In this document: positions 24,438 to 31,531 of the stretch, in pieces
Numbering within the stretch: the stretch's first letter is position 1
Layout of the letters: each line of letters opens with the position of its first letter
Assembly (NCBI RefSeq): GCF_042434395.1
Contig: NZ_JBHLTP010000003.1
Span: forward strand, 930,001-994,000
From: Pontibacillus salicampi
GTDB taxonomy: Bacteria; Bacillota; Bacilli; Bacillales; BH030062
Direction of reading: 5' to 3'
DNA length: 64,000 nt
Program-made: the position numbers and the translations under genes
The notes under the pieces: generated by a model
What the model was told of the DNA's origin: nothing
What the model saw: the letters and a program-made list of their open reading frames with translations, nothing else
The model's database searches: none

Positions 24438-25298
24438 GTGAACATTTCCATTGGTGTAACAGGCTGGGGAGATCATGATTCCTTATATCCTGACCAAATC
24501 CCCCCTCAGGACAAGCTGGCTGCCTATGCTTCCCATTTTCCTGTTGTGGAAGTGGACAGTGCATTCTATGCTATCCAACCTCAACGAAATTATCATAAGT
24601 GGGTGCGACAAACACCAGATAATTTTTCCTTTATCATCAAAGCATTTCAGAAGATGACGGGACACGATAGGGAGAAAATTGCCAGCAGTGATGTTAAAGA
24701 GATGTTTAAAGCCTATAGAGAATCAATTGAGCCTGTTATAGAAGCAAATAAGTTAAACGCCGTATTATTTCAATTTCCACCCTGGTTTGATGTGAGAAAA
24801 GAGCATGTACAGAAGCTGAAAGTCATTCGGAGCTTGATGGGAGATTTACCATTGGCATTAGAATTTCGAAATAGAACATGGTTTGATCCAGTATATAAAG
24901 AGCAAACCATCCAATTCATGAAAGATTACAACTGGATTCATAGTATTTGCGATGAACCTCAGGCAGGGATTAATTCAGTACCCACTATTCTTGAACCTAC
25001 CCATAAAGATAAGACGATCATTCGATTCCATGGCCGTAACGTCCATGGTTGGAATAAGAATGGCCGCGATGACGAGGAATGGAGGAAATATCGTTTTCTT
25101 TATCAATATTCAGAGGAAGAATTGTTAGAATGGAAGAAGCATCTAGAAGCATTGCAAGAACAGACGAACCATATATCGATCCTGTTCAATAATAATTCAG
25201 GGGGAGATGCTGCTAATAACGCGAAGCAGCTTATGCGAATGATGGACATTTCATATGAAGGTCTGAATCCTAGACAAATGGGGTTATTTGATATGTAA
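24438..25298 (+). CDS. DUF72 family protein (YunF-like)
   Basis: This 286-residue TIM-barrel-like protein of DUF72 opens with ISIGVTGWGDHDSLYP, closely like B. subtilis YunF. GTG 24438 is preferred because GGGAG lies upstream and the family N-terminus begins here; the longer frame from 24348 adds 30 unrelated residues. Conserved blocks include FQFPPWF, LEFRNRTWF and VRFHGRN-like IIRFHGRN. The biochemical role of DUF72 is not established. It lies 15 bases before the HD-domain gene, so they are likely cotranscribed. Confidence 0.87.
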   Translation: MNISIGVTGWGDHDSLYPDQIPPQDKLAAYASHFPVVEVDSAFYAIQPQRNYHKWVRQTPDNFSFIIKAFQKMTGHDREKIASSDVKEMFKAYRESIEPVIEANKLNAVLFQFPPWFDVRKEHVQKLKVIRSLMGDLPLALEFRNRTWFDPVYKEQTIQFMKDYNWIHSICDEPQAGINSVPTILEPTHKDKTIIRFHGRNVHGWNKNGRDDEEWRKYRFLYQYSEEELLEWKKHLEALQEQTNHISILFNNNSGGDAANNAKQLMRMMDISYEGLNPRQMGLFDM

Positions 25299-25313
25299 AG
25301 AGGGGGAGAGGAT

Positions 25314-25934
25314 TTGGAGGATGAGGCATTAAAAGCGGTATGCTTATACATCAAGGATCGTTTTGAGGAGGAGCCGACCGGGCATGATTATGAACATATG
25401 AAGCGTGTTGTGCACATGGCAGCTTATATTGGTCAAAGGGAAAATGCGAACGTTTTTCTGTGTGAATTAGCTGCGTGGCTTCATGATAGCTTAGATCCTA
25501 AAGTAACCCAGCATCCTGAACAGGAATACCTCCGATTAACAAATTTATTACATGCGCATGGCATTACGAAAGATGATCAACAAGCCGTTTGGAGCATTGT
25601 AGATAGAGTATCCTATCGTAAAGGTAAAGTTCCCCTTTCATTAGAAGGGAAGGTCGTGCAAGATGCGGATCGATTAGATGCACTAGGTGCAATTGGAATT
25701 GCAAGGACCTTTGCCTTTGGAGGAAATAGAGGTCAGCTTCTACATAAAGAAAAGAATGGCATAGTGGAAGAAGGCACTTCCATTTATCATTTCTATGAAA
25801 AAATACTAAAGCTTCCTAATCGGTTGAATACCCAAACGGCTAAAACGATTGCCGTCAAACGGGAACAGCACATCCAGACTTTCTTAGCTTCCTTTTTAGA
25901 GGAATGGGATGGTCGTGACTACTTAGATAAGTAG
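25314..25934 (+). CDS. HD domain phosphohydrolase
   Basis: This 206-residue HD superfamily hydrolase resembles YedJ-type proteins. Metal ligands are seen as His24 (GHDYEHMKRV), the HD pair His57-Asp58 (AAWLHD) and a later Asp in VQDADRLDALGA. It probably hydrolyses a nucleotide phosphate ester. Translation starts at TTG 25314 after a GGGGGAG ribosome binding site. It follows the DUF72 gene closely and precedes thyA by 67 bases. Confidence 0.85.
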   Translation: MEDEALKAVCLYIKDRFEEEPTGHDYEHMKRVVHMAAYIGQRENANVFLCELAAWLHDSLDPKVTQHPEQEYLRLTNLLHAHGITKDDQQAVWSIVDRVSYRKGKVPLSLEGKVVQDADRLDALGAIGIARTFAFGGNRGQLLHKEKNGIVEEGTSIYHFYEKILKLPNRLNTQTAKTIAVKREQHIQTFLASFLEEWDGRDYLDK

Positions 25935-26001
25935 GCCTGCCGTAAAGAGTACGATACTATAGTGGGATAAGTATAGCAACTAAGAGTGAGGAGTGAGTGA
26001 A

Positions 26002-26964
26002 TTGAGTATAAATGAACAAGCTTATTTAGATTTATGTCAACATGTACTACATAATGGAATGCAGAAAGGGGATAGAACTGGAACGGGTACATTATCTGTC
26101 TTCGGTTACCAAATGCGGTTTGATTTACAAGAGGGATTCCCTCTCTTGACAACAAAGCGTGTTCCCTTCCGGCTCATAAAGAGTGAATTACTCTGGTTCT
26201 TAAAAGGGGATACTAACATCCGTTATTTACTGCAGCAGAACAATAACATATGGAATGAGTGGCCGTTTCGCAATTGGGTACAGAGCGACTCTTACGATGG
26301 ACCTGATATGACGGATTTTGGTCGACGCAGTCAAGAGGACGAAGAATTTAAGGTTCAATATGAGGAGCAAATGGCTCTTTTCAAGGAGCGCATTAAGGAA
26401 GATCGTGTGTTTGCCGAGCAGTTTGGGGAGCTTGGTAACGTGTATGGTAAGCAATGGCGGGATTGGCGGACATCCAGAGGAGAAACCATTGATCAAGTGA
26501 ACAAGGTTATCCATGATATCAAGCATAATCCTGATTCCAGAAGACTTATAGTTTCCGCATGGAATCCAGAAGATTTGTCACCAGAGAGAGCGGCGCTGCC
26601 TCCATGTCATGTTCTTTTTCAATTTTACGTTGCAGATGGGAAGTTAAGTTGTCAGTTATATCAACGAAGTGCCGATATTTTCTTAGGGGTCCCGTTTAAT
26701 ATTGCAAGCTATGCTTTGTTAACTCATTTAATTGCGAAGGAGTGTAATTTAGAAGTAGGCGAATTCATACACACATTGGGAGATGCTCATATATACTCTA
26801 ATCACCTGGAACAAATTAAGACCCAAGTACAACGAGACCCTCGCCAGTTACCTTCCCTATCTATATCGTCTGCAGCGGATTCTGTATTCGATGTAGAAAT
26901 GGAGGATATACAATTAGAAGGGTACGAGCCTCATCCATCCATTAAAGCACCAGTAGCTGTGTAA
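26002..26964 (+). CDS. thyA: Thymidylate synthase ThyA
   Basis: This 320-residue enzyme methylates dUMP to dTMP with methylene-THF. The catalytic Cys202 sits in LPPCHVLFQFYV. The protein is longer than the 264-residue E. coli-type enzyme because of an extra ~50-residue charged insertion after the NEWPF region (roughly residues 85-140), as in the Lactobacillus casei enzyme, whose nucleophile is Cys198. TTG 26002 is preferred: GAGGAG lies eight bases upstream, whereas the in-frame GTG at 25993 overlaps that site. dfrA follows, recycling the dihydrofolate produced. Confidence 0.93.
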   Translation: MSINEQAYLDLCQHVLHNGMQKGDRTGTGTLSVFGYQMRFDLQEGFPLLTTKRVPFRLIKSELLWFLKGDTNIRYLLQQNNNIWNEWPFRNWVQSDSYDGPDMTDFGRRSQEDEEFKVQYEEQMALFKERIKEDRVFAEQFGELGNVYGKQWRDWRTSRGETIDQVNKVIHDIKHNPDSRRLIVSAWNPEDLSPERAALPPCHVLFQFYVADGKLSCQLYQRSADIFLGVPFNIASYALLTHLIAKECNLEVGEFIHTLGDAHIYSNHLEQIKTQVQRDPRQLPSLSISSAADSVFDVEMEDIQLEGYEPHPSIKAPVAV

Positions 26965-26987
26965 ATAAAAGAAGGGAGCTGAAGCGT

Positions 26988-27476
26988 GTGATTTCATTTC
27001 TTGTAGCAATGGACCATAACCGAACGATAGGAAAGAATAATGACCTTCCCTGGAAATTGCCTGAGGACTTGAAATTCTTCAAGCAGGTATCTATGGGAAA
27101 AACCATTATCATGGGTCGTAAAACGTTTGAATCTATGAATGGACCGTTACCGGGCAGGACGAACGTAGTGGTAACAGGCCAACATCAGTTCTCAGTGGAT
27201 GGAGTGCATGTGATTCACGACCTTGATACAATACGAAAGTGGGAAAAGCAAGAGCCGGAAAAAGAGTGGTTAGTTATAGGCGGCAGCCATGTGTTTGAAC
27301 AAATGATAAAGGATGCAGATCGGATGTACATTACATGGATTGAAGAGAGCTTTGATGGAGATACCTTTTTCCCTGCTTTTAATGAAGAAGAATGGACGTT
27401 ATCCAAGAATGACAAAGGTGTTAAAAACTATAAAAATCCTTACGATTATTATTTCAGGCAATACGATAGAAAATAA
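26988..27476 (+). CDS. dfrA: Dihydrofolate reductase
   Basis: This 162-residue enzyme reduces dihydrofolate with NADPH, regenerating THF for ThyA encoded just upstream. The N-terminus FLVAMDHNRTIGKNNDLPWKL carries the cofactor/substrate loop, and Asp27 occupies the catalytic acid position. IIMGRKTFESM and VIGGSHVF are NADPH-binding blocks. GTG 26988 follows AAGGGAG. The thyA-dfrA order is conserved in Bacillaceae. Confidence 0.94.
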   Translation: MISFLVAMDHNRTIGKNNDLPWKLPEDLKFFKQVSMGKTIIMGRKTFESMNGPLPGRTNVVVTGQHQFSVDGVHVIHDLDTIRKWEKQEPEKEWLVIGGSHVFEQMIKDADRMYITWIEESFDGDTFFPAFNEEEWTLSKNDKGVKNYKNPYDYYFRQYDRK

Positions 27477-27497
27477 CTGCCTAGAGGAGGAGAAGCT

Positions 27498-28082
27498 TTG
27501 CTTGTCGCGGTTCTAGCCGGCGGGGAATCAAGGAGGATGGGAGTAGACAAGGCGTTTCTTCCTATTCACGGAGAGCCGATGATTTACCATGTCCTCCAAA
27601 GGATAGAAACATGGACAAATCGAATAGTCATTTCATCTAGTAAGCGCTTGGATTATTCTTCACTTGGCTACCCGGTCCTAAGGGATATCTATCAAGGGAA
27701 AGGGCCGTTAAGTGCATTGAATAGTGTATTTACTGCATTTCAGGATGAATGGATAGCGTTGGCACCGTGTGACAGCCCCTTCTTGAACAAAGCTGTGTAT
27801 GAGTATTTGACAGCACAAACAAGTCATTATCAGGCTGTGATACCTTATTATAAAGGACGGTATCACCCTTTAGCTGGCCTGTATCATCGAGACTGTTCTG
27901 CGGTAGTAAAAGAGCTGCTACACAAGGATAAGCTTGCTATGAAATCGTTATATCACAGCGTCCCGACGAAGTTTGTGGACTGTGAATGTATTTCTGTATC
28001 CAGTGACATACTCGACAACCATTTCCTCAACATAAATCATCCTGAAGATTATGATATGGCTCTGCATATGGACATAAGATGA
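27498..28082 (+). CDS. mobA: Molybdenum cofactor guanylyltransferase
   Basis: This 194-residue nucleotidyltransferase attaches GMP to molybdopterin. The N-terminal signature LAGGESRRMGVDKAFL and the metal-binding LAPCDSPF are present. TTG 27498 follows GAGGAGGAG. It sits 21 bases after dfrA and about 180 bases before two tatA genes and tatC; many molybdoenzymes are Tat substrates, which may explain the placement. No other Moco gene is in the window. Confidence 0.88.
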   Translation: MLVAVLAGGESRRMGVDKAFLPIHGEPMIYHVLQRIETWTNRIVISSSKRLDYSSLGYPVLRDIYQGKGPLSALNSVFTAFQDEWIALAPCDSPFLNKAVYEYLTAQTSHYQAVIPYYKGRYHPLAGLYHRDCSAVVKELLHKDKLAMKSLYHSVPTKFVDCECISVSSDILDNHFLNINHPEDYDMALHMDIR

Positions 28083-28262
28083 TTTCTCATAGGTCATGGA
28101 CAAAATGTAGTAAAAGGCTTACAATCAGAAAAGAGAGTCCTAGTTAGTTACGTAATAGAAAGCATCGATAAGGTATAGTGCTTGTTTATTTTCGAGCAGA
28201 TAATGAAATACTTGTTGGTAAAAGAATCTTTATGATGTACCCTGAAGGGTAGGTGAATGTGT

Positions 28263-28475
28263 ATGCTATCTACTATAGGTATTCCAGGATTAATTCTTAT
28301 CCTTGTTATAACATTGATTATTTTCGGACCTAAGAAATTACCGGAAATAGGGAAGGCTACTGGTCAAACGTTAAAGGAATTTAAACAATCTGCCCGTGAG
28401 CTTTCAAGTGAAGAGGTAGAGGGAGAGCAGCAGAAGTCTGCTATTTCCAGCAAAGAAGAGCATACTAAGGCGTAA
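28263..28475 (+). CDS. tatA: Twin-arginine translocase TatA (copy 1)
   Basis: This 70-residue TatA/E-type protein has a short N-terminal membrane helix (IPGLILILVITLIIFGPKKLPEIGK), the hinge FGP, an amphipathic helix and a charged tail. ATG 28263 is preferred because AGGTGA lies six bases upstream; ATG 28257 is too close to it. A paralogous tatA follows 32 bases later, then tatC. Confidence 0.92.
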   Translation: MLSTIGIPGLILILVITLIIFGPKKLPEIGKATGQTLKEFKQSARELSSEEVEGEQQKSAISSKEEHTKA

Positions 28476-28507
28476 TACTTATGTAAATCAATAGTGGAGT
28501 GATGTAC

Positions 28508-28708
28508 ATGCTATCATCAATAGGAGTGCCAGGTTTAATACTCATTCTGGTTATTGCACTCGTTATTTTTGGACCTTCTAAGCTGCCTGATATCGGCAAA
28601 GCGGTAGGAGGTTCCTTACGAGAGTTTAAAAAAGCAGCATCTGATGTCGTTTCTGATTCTGATAGTGATTCGAAGAAAGTAAACCAGGACCAGGATAAAA
28701 ACACATAA
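28508..28708 (+). CDS. tatA: Twin-arginine translocase TatA (copy 2)
   Basis: This 66-residue second TatA has the same FGP hinge (LVIFGPSKLPDIGKA) and a Ser/Asp-rich tail. ATG 28508 sits six bases after GGAGTGA; in-frame GTG 28499 and ATG 28502 overlap or abut that site. The N-terminal 40 residues are very similar to copy 1 and the tails differ, as expected for a tandem duplication. A terminator follows. Confidence 0.92.
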   Translation: MLSSIGVPGLILILVIALVIFGPSKLPDIGKAVGGSLREFKKAASDVVSDSDSDSKKVNQDQDKNT

Positions 28709-28718
28709 TCTAAACGAT

Positions 28719-28762
28719 AAGAAGATGTAAGAGGCGAAACGCATTCTTACATCTTCTTTATT
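28719..28762 (+). terminator. Rho-independent terminator or attenuator
   Basis: AAGAAGATGTAAGA pairs perfectly with TCTTACATCTTCTT. It lies between tatA2 and tatC, and could lower tatC expression relative to tatA. Confidence 0.75.
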
Positions 28763-28798
28763 TGCTTATAGTACAGACATATAGAGGAGGTGGACTTC

Positions 28799-29554
28799 TT
28801 GCCAAACGATTATCAGTACACAGATCAAGAAATGAATTACACAGAGCACTTAGAAGAATTAAGAACAAGGTTGTTATGGATCTTCGGTTTCTTTGTTGTT
28901 TTTTTTATTGCCGGATTTGTCTTTGTAGAAGAAATATATCAATATTTTGTTAATAATATTGATTACCAGCTAACGGTATTAGGTCCTTTCGATATTCTGT
29001 GGATTTACCTTATGCTGGCTAGTATGGTAGCTATTACTGGTACCTTGCCTATTTTATCTTTACAAATCTGGTTGTTTGTAAAGCCGGCATTAACTCCGAA
29101 GGAACAGAAGGTCTCGTTAAGCTACATACCAGCTATCTTCTTATTATTTCTAGGTGGGTTGGCATTTGGGTATTTTCTTATCCAGCCGTTAATCTTTAAT
29201 TTTCTCCTCTCTCTTGGACAGGATATGTTTCAAACGATGTTTACAGTCGAGAAGTATTTCAAATTTTTGGTGCGGGTAACGTTGCCGTTCGCCATTTTCT
29301 TTGAAATACCCATTATCGTGATGTTTTTAACCAGTCTTGGTATTGTCAATCCGATGGTGCTACGGAAAGTGAGGAAATACGCATATTTTGTACTCGTCAT
29401 TATAGGTACTATGATTTCGCCTCCTGACTTTATTTTACAACTCGTTGTAGCTTTCCCGCTCATTGTCTTGTATGAAGTATCCATTATGCTTTCAAGTGTG
29501 GTGCAACGTAGAAGAGACCGTAAGTTGAGTGAAGCATTGTCTGAAGACACCTGA
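28799..29554 (+). CDS. tatC: Twin-arginine translocase TatC
   Basis: This 251-residue, six-helix protein is the twin-arginine receptor. The conserved cytoplasmic N-terminus YTEHLEELRTRLLW and later blocks (KPALTPKEQK, FEIPIIVMFLTSLGIVN, ISPPDFILQ) are present. TTG 28799 is chosen because AGGAGG lies eight bases upstream; the in-frame GTG at 28790 overlaps that site. With the two TatA proteins it forms a minimal TatAC system. Confidence 0.93.
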   Translation: MPNDYQYTDQEMNYTEHLEELRTRLLWIFGFFVVFFIAGFVFVEEIYQYFVNNIDYQLTVLGPFDILWIYLMLASMVAITGTLPILSLQIWLFVKPALTPKEQKVSLSYIPAIFLLFLGGLAFGYFLIQPLIFNFLLSLGQDMFQTMFTVEKYFKFLVRVTLPFAIFFEIPIIVMFLTSLGIVNPMVLRKVRKYAYFVLVIIGTMISPPDFILQLVVAFPLIVLYEVSIMLSSVVQRRRDRKLSEALSEDT

Positions 29555-29644
29555 GTTTCACCCCGTTCATTGGATTGTTTTATATAACAAATCATGATAT
29601 AACTAATAATTAACAGAGAATCTTCGGTGTAGGGGAGGTAAATC

Positions 29645-29866
29645 ATGAAGTCATTTTATCATTACATGATGACGTTTAGAGGAAAGGAAAATCCGGATGA
29701 AGAAAGTAACCTAGCTGACTGGATTTTTTATGATCACAGCTTCCCAAAGCAATCTAAATCCTATGAGGAAATTAGTCGATATCTGGAGGGCAACGCACCT
29801 TTCGCATCGGCCCTCAGAACGTTTGATGATATATGGGACAAATATCAATTAGAAGAATTAGTGTAA
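29645..29866 (+). CDS. yozE: YozE family protein
   Basis: This 73-residue protein with a SAM-like helical fold is recognisable from KSFYHYMMTFRG and the later DHSFPKQS-x-YEEISRYLE pattern shared with B. subtilis YozE (UPF0346). The molecular role is not established. It is preceded by GGGGAGG and followed by a strong terminator. Confidence 0.9.
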   Translation: MKSFYHYMMTFRGKENPDEESNLADWIFYDHSFPKQSKSYEEISRYLEGNAPFASALRTFDDIWDKYQLEELV

Positions 29867-29882
29867 TTACAGCTAACTAACA

Positions 29883-29917
29883 AATGCCGTATCTCAATTT
29901 GGGATACGGCATTTTGT
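29883..29917 (+). terminator. Rho-independent terminator
   Basis: AATGCCGTATC pairs with GATACGGCATT followed by TTTTG; it ends yozE. Confidence 0.85.
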
Positions 29918-30006
29918 ATGTGATACTGTCTGGAACTAGTCAATGGTGATTCGTAGGGTTTTAAAAAACGTATTAATGACAAACGTCTGGAATAGAGCCT
30001 GCGGCA

Positions 30007-30051
30007 ATAAAAAAAAACACGACTACCGCCTAAAAGGGCGGTAATGCGTGT
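30007..30051 (-). terminator. Terminator of the YjcZ-type gene
   Basis: On the minus strand a GC-rich stem (TACCGCC with GGCGGTA, extended by CACG/CGTG) is followed by nine T residues. Confidence 0.85.
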
Positions 30052-30054
30052 TTA

Positions 30055-30171
30055 TTAGTAAACGAATGTAGCTCCAACAATAATCAAAAGGATGAATAGA
30101 ACTACAATTAACACAAAACCTCCATAACCATAGCCGCCGTATCCTCCACCGTAGCCACAACCATAACTCAT
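30055..30171 (-). CDS. YjcZ-type sporulation peptide (38 aa)
   Basis: A 38-codon frame starts at ATG 30171 after AGGAGGG on the minus strand. The N-terminal half is a Gly/Tyr repeat (SYGCGYGGGYGGYGYGG) and the C-terminal half is one hydrophobic helix. This composition is that of the YjcZ/small sporulation peptide family found in Bacillaceae. A CATATAGTA element upstream resembles the -10 of mother-cell sigma-K/E promoters. It has its own terminator. Its location is probably spore surface or membrane; the role is unknown. Confidence 0.82.
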   Translation of the reverse strand: MSYGCGYGGGYGGYGYGGFVLIVVLFILLIIVGATFVY

Positions 30172-30201
30172 GAGAATCCCTCCTTTTTTCATAAGGTACT
30201 A

Positions 30202-30210
30202 TACTATATG
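30202..30210 (-). promoter_or_regulatory. Possible sigma-K/sigma-E type -10 element
   Basis: CATATAGTA on the minus strand fits CATANNNTA, the sigma-K -10 consensus, about 30 bases before the YjcZ-type start. The -35 element is not clear. Confidence 0.4.
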
Positions 30211-30251
30211 AAATTGGCAGGAAAAGCGTATGGGCATTTCATGTTTCCCTC

Positions 30252-30578
30252 TTAGCTTATTTGGATGATGGAAGCAATTTGAATAGTGTATGTGCTGTTA
30301 TCCATTGTGATAAGCTTAATCGCTCGCTGCTGCGGTAAGAGCTTTTGGACAAACCCATGATATTCGTGAAACGATCCGTTATGGTACATGTGTAAATGAA
30401 TTTCCTGCTGGTTTTCAAATGCTGTCATAATGGCAGTGTTTAATTCCTCCAACGCTTGCTCATCTAGCTCTGGGGCTTTCTCCAGTTTATCTTCCTCCCA
30501 CATGTCTTTTAATATTTGAACGTGTTCCGGCAGCATCATAGATGTCCATTTAATGGTGCCTCTGTCTCGCAGTGACAT
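30252..30578 (-). CDS. YolD-like protein, SOS-controlled
   Basis: This 108-residue protein of the YolD family has the signature SLRDRGTIKWTSMMLPEHVQ and a C-terminal HGFVQKL--QRAIKL block. YolD proteins usually accompany Y-family DNA polymerases (UvrX/YqjW), but none is adjacent here. The start at 30578 is preferred because GGGGAG lies upstream; a longer frame to 30617 lacks one. The promoter region carries a LexA-like box, so induction by DNA damage is expected. Confidence 0.85.
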   Translation of the reverse strand: MSLRDRGTIKWTSMMLPEHVQILKDMWEEDKLEKAPELDEQALEELNTAIMTAFENQQEIHLHMYHNGSFHEYHGFVQKLLPQQRAIKLITMDNSTYTIQIASIIQIS

Positions 30579-30620
30579 ATTATTCTCCCCTTCTTCTCGG
30601 AAATATGGTTCGCTCATATA

Positions 30621-30690
30621 CTGTTATTATATACGAACAAATGTTTGTTTTTCAATGGTAAAGGAACGAATGTTCGTGTATAATAACAGA
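30621..30690. promoter_or_regulatory. Divergent symmetric SOS promoter with two LexA boxes
   Basis: Two DinR/LexA-type sites are seen: CGAACAAATGTTTG (30634-30647) and GAACGAATGTTC (30664-30675, a perfect GAAC-N4-GTTC). Each is flanked outward by TATAATAACAG, on the minus strand at the left and the plus strand at the right. The whole segment is an extended inverted repeat with nearly identical arms of about 27 bases, serving yolD and the small gene at 30707. Confidence 0.75.
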
Positions 30691-30706
30691 AGGAAGGTGA
30701 TGAAGT

Positions 30707-30913
30707 ATGCAGCGACAATCTGTTATGGATCAAATGAATACTACTTTAGAGATTGTATATATAGCCAATGATGGGACATGTACAAAAAGGAAGATAAAAA
30801 TTTGTTCTGTAACACGAGAGAATGTATATGCATATTGCTATCTGCGGAAGCAGATGAGAACGTTTGTAAAGGAAAATATATTAGCCGCTCAAAAGCTACC
30901 TTCGTATCACTAA
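30707..30913 (+). CDS. SOS-controlled mini WYL-like protein (68 aa)
   Basis: This 68-residue gene starts at ATG 30707 with AAGGTGAT upstream. From residue 12 on, the pattern LEIVYIANDGTCTKRKI, then VYAYCYLRKQMRTF, then ENILAAQK recalls a compact WYL domain: a beta sheet, then AYCYLR-x-x-x-R-x-F, then a linker. No DNA-binding domain is present. It is transcribed away from yolD from a shared LexA-box promoter. WYL domains sense ligands or nucleic acid in DNA-damage and defence regulators, so a damage-related role is plausible; this is inference. Confidence 0.7.
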   Translation: MQRQSVMDQMNTTLEIVYIANDGTCTKRKIKICSVTRENVYAYCYLRKQMRTFVKENILAAQKLPSYH

Positions 30914-30951
30914 AAAATATTAATAAAATTTACATGACATTAAAAATGGAG

Positions 30952-30980
30952 TTGGCTGTCCCCCTTATTTTTGTTAAGAT
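30952..30980 (+). promoter_or_regulatory. Promoter of the PilZ gene
   Basis: TTGGCT (30952-30957) and TAAGAT (30975-30980) are 17 bases apart, about 40 bases before the PilZ start codon. Confidence 0.5.
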
Positions 30981-31019
30981 GCATAATAGAGTGATATTTT
31001 ATGCGTGGGAGTCGATTAC

Positions 31020-31403
31020 ATGTTCAAGAAGGATAGCGTCGTTCATTCCTCATCCCCGATAGCGATGGAACGACGTGCTTACCCTCGCTACCAGCTCACC
31101 CCTTCATTAGAGGGAGTGATGCATTCCTTTACACTGATGAGAGATCGTCATATGAATGCCATTCAGGGGGAAGTAATAGATATTAGCGAGGGTGGATTGC
31201 AATTTGTAACATCAAATGATCTGCCGTTGGTGAGCGAAGAATTAATATCCATTCACTTTTACTGGAACAAGCAAAGAATTCAATTAACTGGTAAACTAGC
31301 CTGGATTAGACAAGAGGAAAAAGAAAACCGTGCTGGAATGGCATTTGGAAGTGAAACGAAGAAAAGTGAGCATTTATTACAATTACTTAACCACATAAGA
31401 TGA
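31020..31403 (+). CDS. PilZ domain protein
   Basis: This 127-residue protein is a single PilZ domain that should bind cyclic di-GMP. Both binding motifs are present: R-x-x-x-R at Arg19-Arg23 (RRAYPR) and D-x-S-x-x-G at Asp54-Gly59 (DISEGG). No output domain is fused, so it would act by protein contact. ATG 31020 is chosen over in-frame GTG 31005 because GGGAG lies eight bases upstream. It has its own promoter and terminator. Confidence 0.87.
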   Translation: MFKKDSVVHSSSPIAMERRAYPRYQLTPSLEGVMHSFTLMRDRHMNAIQGEVIDISEGGLQFVTSNDLPLVSEELISIHFYWNKQRIQLTGKLAWIRQEEKENRAGMAFGSETKKSEHLLQLLNHIR

Positions 31404-31406
31404 ACT

Positions 31407-31437
31407 GGAACAGCATGTTGTGCTGTTCTTTTTTTTA
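31407..31437 (+). terminator. Rho-independent terminator
   Basis: GAACAGCA pairs with TGCTGTTC and is followed by eight T residues. Confidence 0.85.
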
Positions 31438-31531
31438 CCTAGTGATTAGGTTAATAAGTGGAGCGAACCGTTTCCAATTGTACAGATATCGCTTATGATA
31501 TGTGTGATAGGAATAGAGGAAGGAGATTCAT

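Noticed and set aside
30778..31062. 94-codon frame overlapping the mini WYL-like gene and the PilZ start
   Set aside because: It crosses two better-supported genes and the PilZ promoter, without a ribosome binding site.
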